Below, in pieces: positions 63,201-64,000 of a stretch of 64,000 bases of DNA. Positions within the stretch are counted from its first letter, which is position 1; every line of letters starts with the position of its first letter. The DNA lies in assembly GCA_946965045.2 (NCBI GenBank), contig OX337229.1:1-64000 (forward strand), written 5' to 3'. The DNA comes from Epithemia pelagica. Taxonomy: Eukaryota; Bacillariophyta; Bacillariophyceae; Surirellales; Surirellaceae. The position numbers were made by a program, and so were the translations under genes. The notes below the pieces were generated by a model that searched no databases, was not told where the DNA came from, and was given only the letters and a program-made list of their open reading frames with translations.

Positions 63201-64000
63201 ACGAGCAAGAGAAGGAATCGAAGGAGGAGCCAAAGGCTGAAATGGAGGAACAGAATGGCCCAGTTTCGAAACCATCGGATGGAGATGAATCGGATACGTC
63301 CAATCCACGAAATCAACAGCAAGAGGCAAAAGGGAAAGAAACGAACGACGAGAAGGACGACCATGAACCCGAAGAAGACCGCGTGGAGACAACAGAAGGT
63401 CCTGCGATGGAATCATCCAATTCCAAGCAAGATGGCACAACAAAGACCAAGAGTAATCGCAGACTTTCGTCGATCGTCCGACGATACAAGAACAAGAAGA
63501 AAGACTCGACAGGAAACAACAGCAAGAACGTTTCTCGTCCGTTCCTGCGAGCATTACGAGTGAAGAAAGAAACAAGCGACATTGAAGAGCCTCCCCCACC
63601 ACTGGACCACGAAGATGAATACTACGAATATGAAGAAGAAGAAGAAGAAGAATACGAACAAGGCCAGCCGGACATAGCACACACCACAAAATCCAACAAA
63701 CGGCTTTCCGCCTTGCGCAATCTCTTCAAACGCCGATCCATGAGTGGGAACAAGAATCACCACCAAAAGTTTGAAGATGCTTACATCAACAAGAGTGAAA
63801 GCCATAATATTGTACCGGAAGAAAGTTACAGTTACTTTTCGGAGGGAACCCGGGAGGATGAAGATTTGATTCATATTATTTCCCTGAGTACCAGTTCCGG
63901 CATGGATAATCCTTCGGTACTTACCGAACCGACCGATTACGGAAGCCATGTCGACGAGGAAAGTCGCTTGTCCAACAGTGGTGGTCGACGCAAGGAAGCT
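57293..64000 (+). CDS. Giant intrinsically disordered protein, 3' end outside window
   Basis: An open frame of 2,236 codons from ATG 57293 to the last base, with no stop seen. The N-terminus MSFSNRRSPSTHY leads into Ser/Thr/Pro/Gln-rich sequence with acidic runs (about residues 80-130). No signal peptide, membrane helix or known domain is seen. The C-terminal third becomes charged, with three similar basic modules: RGMVRRLSTRD (about nt 62995-63030), SNRRLSSIVRRYKNKK (about 63453-63500) and SNKRLSALRNLFKRRSMS (about 63692-63745). Each contains R/K-R-L-S, a typical basophilic-kinase target. A ten-residue EEDQPNDPKK unit is tandemly repeated at about 63140-63200. A scaffold or regulatory role is inference. 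Confidence 0.85.
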   Translation, partial: MSFSNRRSPSTHYNQQQQQPSTPYSASERRILPSPVSSAGTNGTDGGVRPTLSIYATGSRQVHASESLSTHSSSEYDDQEEDDDDDDQEEEDRHRPRSHSQRDEQSNARTYYDDDDEDASYFEDDDEDDDYSSSYRMIDYYDNETTRHSVTASTVHTVLTPLKSTTTAGATGGGVTSFFGLVTTSLFGGTGTGTTTGTGTVDTAPTPHAYTPPTAQTKTRPPRSSPVTTPQPQQQRRHSAKQPQQRQRRGIQTPPSVPNRKPNKANPTKPPKQSRHKSSSPASSSIPSSIGGRRPQGGKKKQQQQQRRRRSTHKKQLLRSNNSFGSGGGGMSLGMDSHTTMTTTTDQLLLTRTSPQQRQPHKNNHGKPPQHKSLSKALDQANHHHHRSSTTKPTNNSNHHKKQSTTTTTRSTSSSDKAIHPQQQHQQEHPEPQHEPRDSAVPRVLALSSTSLASSLAVQAPVVPNTKPHHPPTPYYYYHPNHGHPTSSSSPKRLSTTLAGSTTTVDLPPVSFPLLRHNQSHPPTSTSPKRYSIRTSTTTVPNPLLYTHGEGSMPHGPPYTPNDWYGRSLADSMTVPTPSSAGITSTGMTNMTLGGSGSGSSDEDDAYLASREKLVFPPSSHWSSFYPGSVDGSQDSRDPKKNKNKNRMKQQPQPEEETVQASTHTPDNDMAVQDPALHYPPRTKSPPPKRPREVSRPDGGENQPPLVKHTSTSNTATTTTTTTRALRKPFAKRIGTPGPGLLSIMAGQASPRLTPEDEYSLTAETSPSGNNPGVPSTASAPTTPRIRSMPPTTNSSGVRSNRTLGQQEQEQEPVSRPNANTTKTKNTPSHSLPPRPRASTPIRHHSSPTHSHPITTIPEVPSSSYSDDLVTSPLSSTIASTTATTTSPLSLTSSLPSESVPGVVVESPTSLPETLPLPLSARTNSNLVGVDQNDGTKNSSENQAEPPASVHSNSTTTTLPLPPPPRQPHEEAPLESVPATAPSSSTRGPRLSWLSTSTRKQNKTAKQQEEDALSTTAVATPRQEETNENEPQQQPVAANTKQHSSPFPSFMTGRRRRRQKETSELQPEKAATETEIHFSAKPETPSSPPDSVATWNGPGLWDTDTTVPAVGSNLSTLDDETETEPSPTAASNDELTTSSLPPSSPAVFPYQSPAARRRFLSSVDEAGGKPEHTGKPSGRAPMGDATSRYNNAKTNKAVTTDTTTKSPRSEPSPLRRITSEDMELSPRKSKQDDYEEAEIVFEEDEQEMDRPLGTLWSNMQLWEVPGSQPYDYELDASNSPSTALGLQENQDMAAREGGVPHSYLDMGYSRSTSPIDIEDDQDTLPLQPNKTLVEDSESKTASISSMEALPSTNIQSSPLLRPSVSLSRDPSETLAQLKAAQTMQLQSESLPLGKLGDINKSRGSGSPLMGEELIDLSTTTSNDSFMEMVLPSITSRHDLMLNALCGSSSGGRLLQSSLQHASGNSSTKENEQALSHGTLDSTTTQAAGDTDHRPALPLKSFTTQGNHRTRSLPTTLLSGATTKLKIQEESRSMKTREEDEITVDMVLGPTDEKPLSLSSPCSPRRSPFFRKPKPQAQPKEEVGNGAALEKSTYTADGRLSPTRAGLLHEGAEDADEGDAMLMSTKTYKSADSDEDSGVAVPIDTNAGGTETRNALEEGLANTGGVRFVVSLETTPRMHEPAAPQLSSNTPRSILNKKGPHARHHYNEDGTPKLRSQPSILTTGSTSLESLFRPMLDFNPWKTPNSLATNNSTPKPSNEESSNRAQEERDCTEKQTISNNTPLSSRQKSQDDQSQCYEEGFERTLSTMSSISTMDEGKKHEQKPEKKKPEPIEDIHPREQMEIEKAEHDESHGDPQEKTEEDSVYSLHSKIDELITASEEQDELESLSNNRSNRLKRWKKRTRGMVRRLSTRDQSKQEEPNDTKGENAKRRNRLLLRRKQKPEPLDRVAEEDQPNDPKKEEDQPNDPKKEDEQEKESKEEPKAEMEEQNGPVSKPSDGDESDTSNPRNQQQEAKGKETNDEKDDHEPEEDRVETTEGPAMESSNSKQDGTTKTKSNRRLSSIVRRYKNKKKDSTGNNSKNVSRPFLRALRVKKETSDIEEPPPPLDHEDEYYEYEEEEEEEYEQGQPDIAHTTKSNKRLSALRNLFKRRSMSGNKNHHQKFEDAYINKSESHNIVPEESYSYFSEGTREDEDLIHIISLSTSSGMDNPSVLTEPTDYGSHVDEESRLSNSGGRRKEA

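Overview
The window looks like the left end of a diatom (photosynthetic stramenopile) chromosome. The evidence is a terminal CCCTAA array at base 1, an intron-containing fucoxanthin chlorophyll a/c protein gene with an ASAFAP plastid-targeting motif, a plastid-type presequence on a glyoxalase gene, a CoDi-like Ty1/copia element, short GT-AG introns, and many Ser/Thr/Gln/His-rich low-complexity proteins. Exon models were read by eye and are approximate where stated.

Bases 1-9030 are the chromosome tip. About 545 bp of perfect telomere repeat is joined directly to a 5'-truncated copia element (gag-pol as one long ORF, then a 3' LTR). A decayed fragment of an unrecognised coding sequence follows. 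Bases 9-13.5 kb hold a Josephin-UIM-UBX deubiquitinase-like gene (minus) divergent from the FCP gene (plus), and a secreted or membrane-anchored beta-helix-like protein (minus).

Bases 13.8-19.5 kb contain a recently duplicated zinc-ribbon gene whose segment ends exactly where a PI4-kinase III-beta-like gene is cut off inside its activation loop. The kinase also carries a frameshift and an in-frame stop, so I call it a pseudogene. Bases 19.5-30.8 kb are gene-poor: a 114-unit GT microsatellite, a MITE-like element, inverted repeats and hairpins, and two related small secreted cysteine-rich proteins. Bases 30.8-38.5 kb carry a plastid-type glyoxalase I with one and a half domains, then the second copy of the duplicated zinc-ribbon gene and a more diverged third member.

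Bases 40.7-64 kb are denser. Two paralogous multi-membrane transporters (one frameshifted) flank a coiled-coil membrane protein. After them come a TEY-type MAP kinase with a long low-complexity N-terminus, tRNA-Glu(UUC), a small secretory protein ending in KDEL, a His/Pro/Gln-rich protein, and a very large disordered protein that runs off the window.

No operon or single pathway links these genes. The main themes are chromosome-end repair, segmental duplication and gene decay near the telomere. The nearest thing to new biology is the telomere-on-retroelement junction, the zinc-ribbon family that truncates the kinase, the short inverted-repeat elements, and a few unusual domain architectures.
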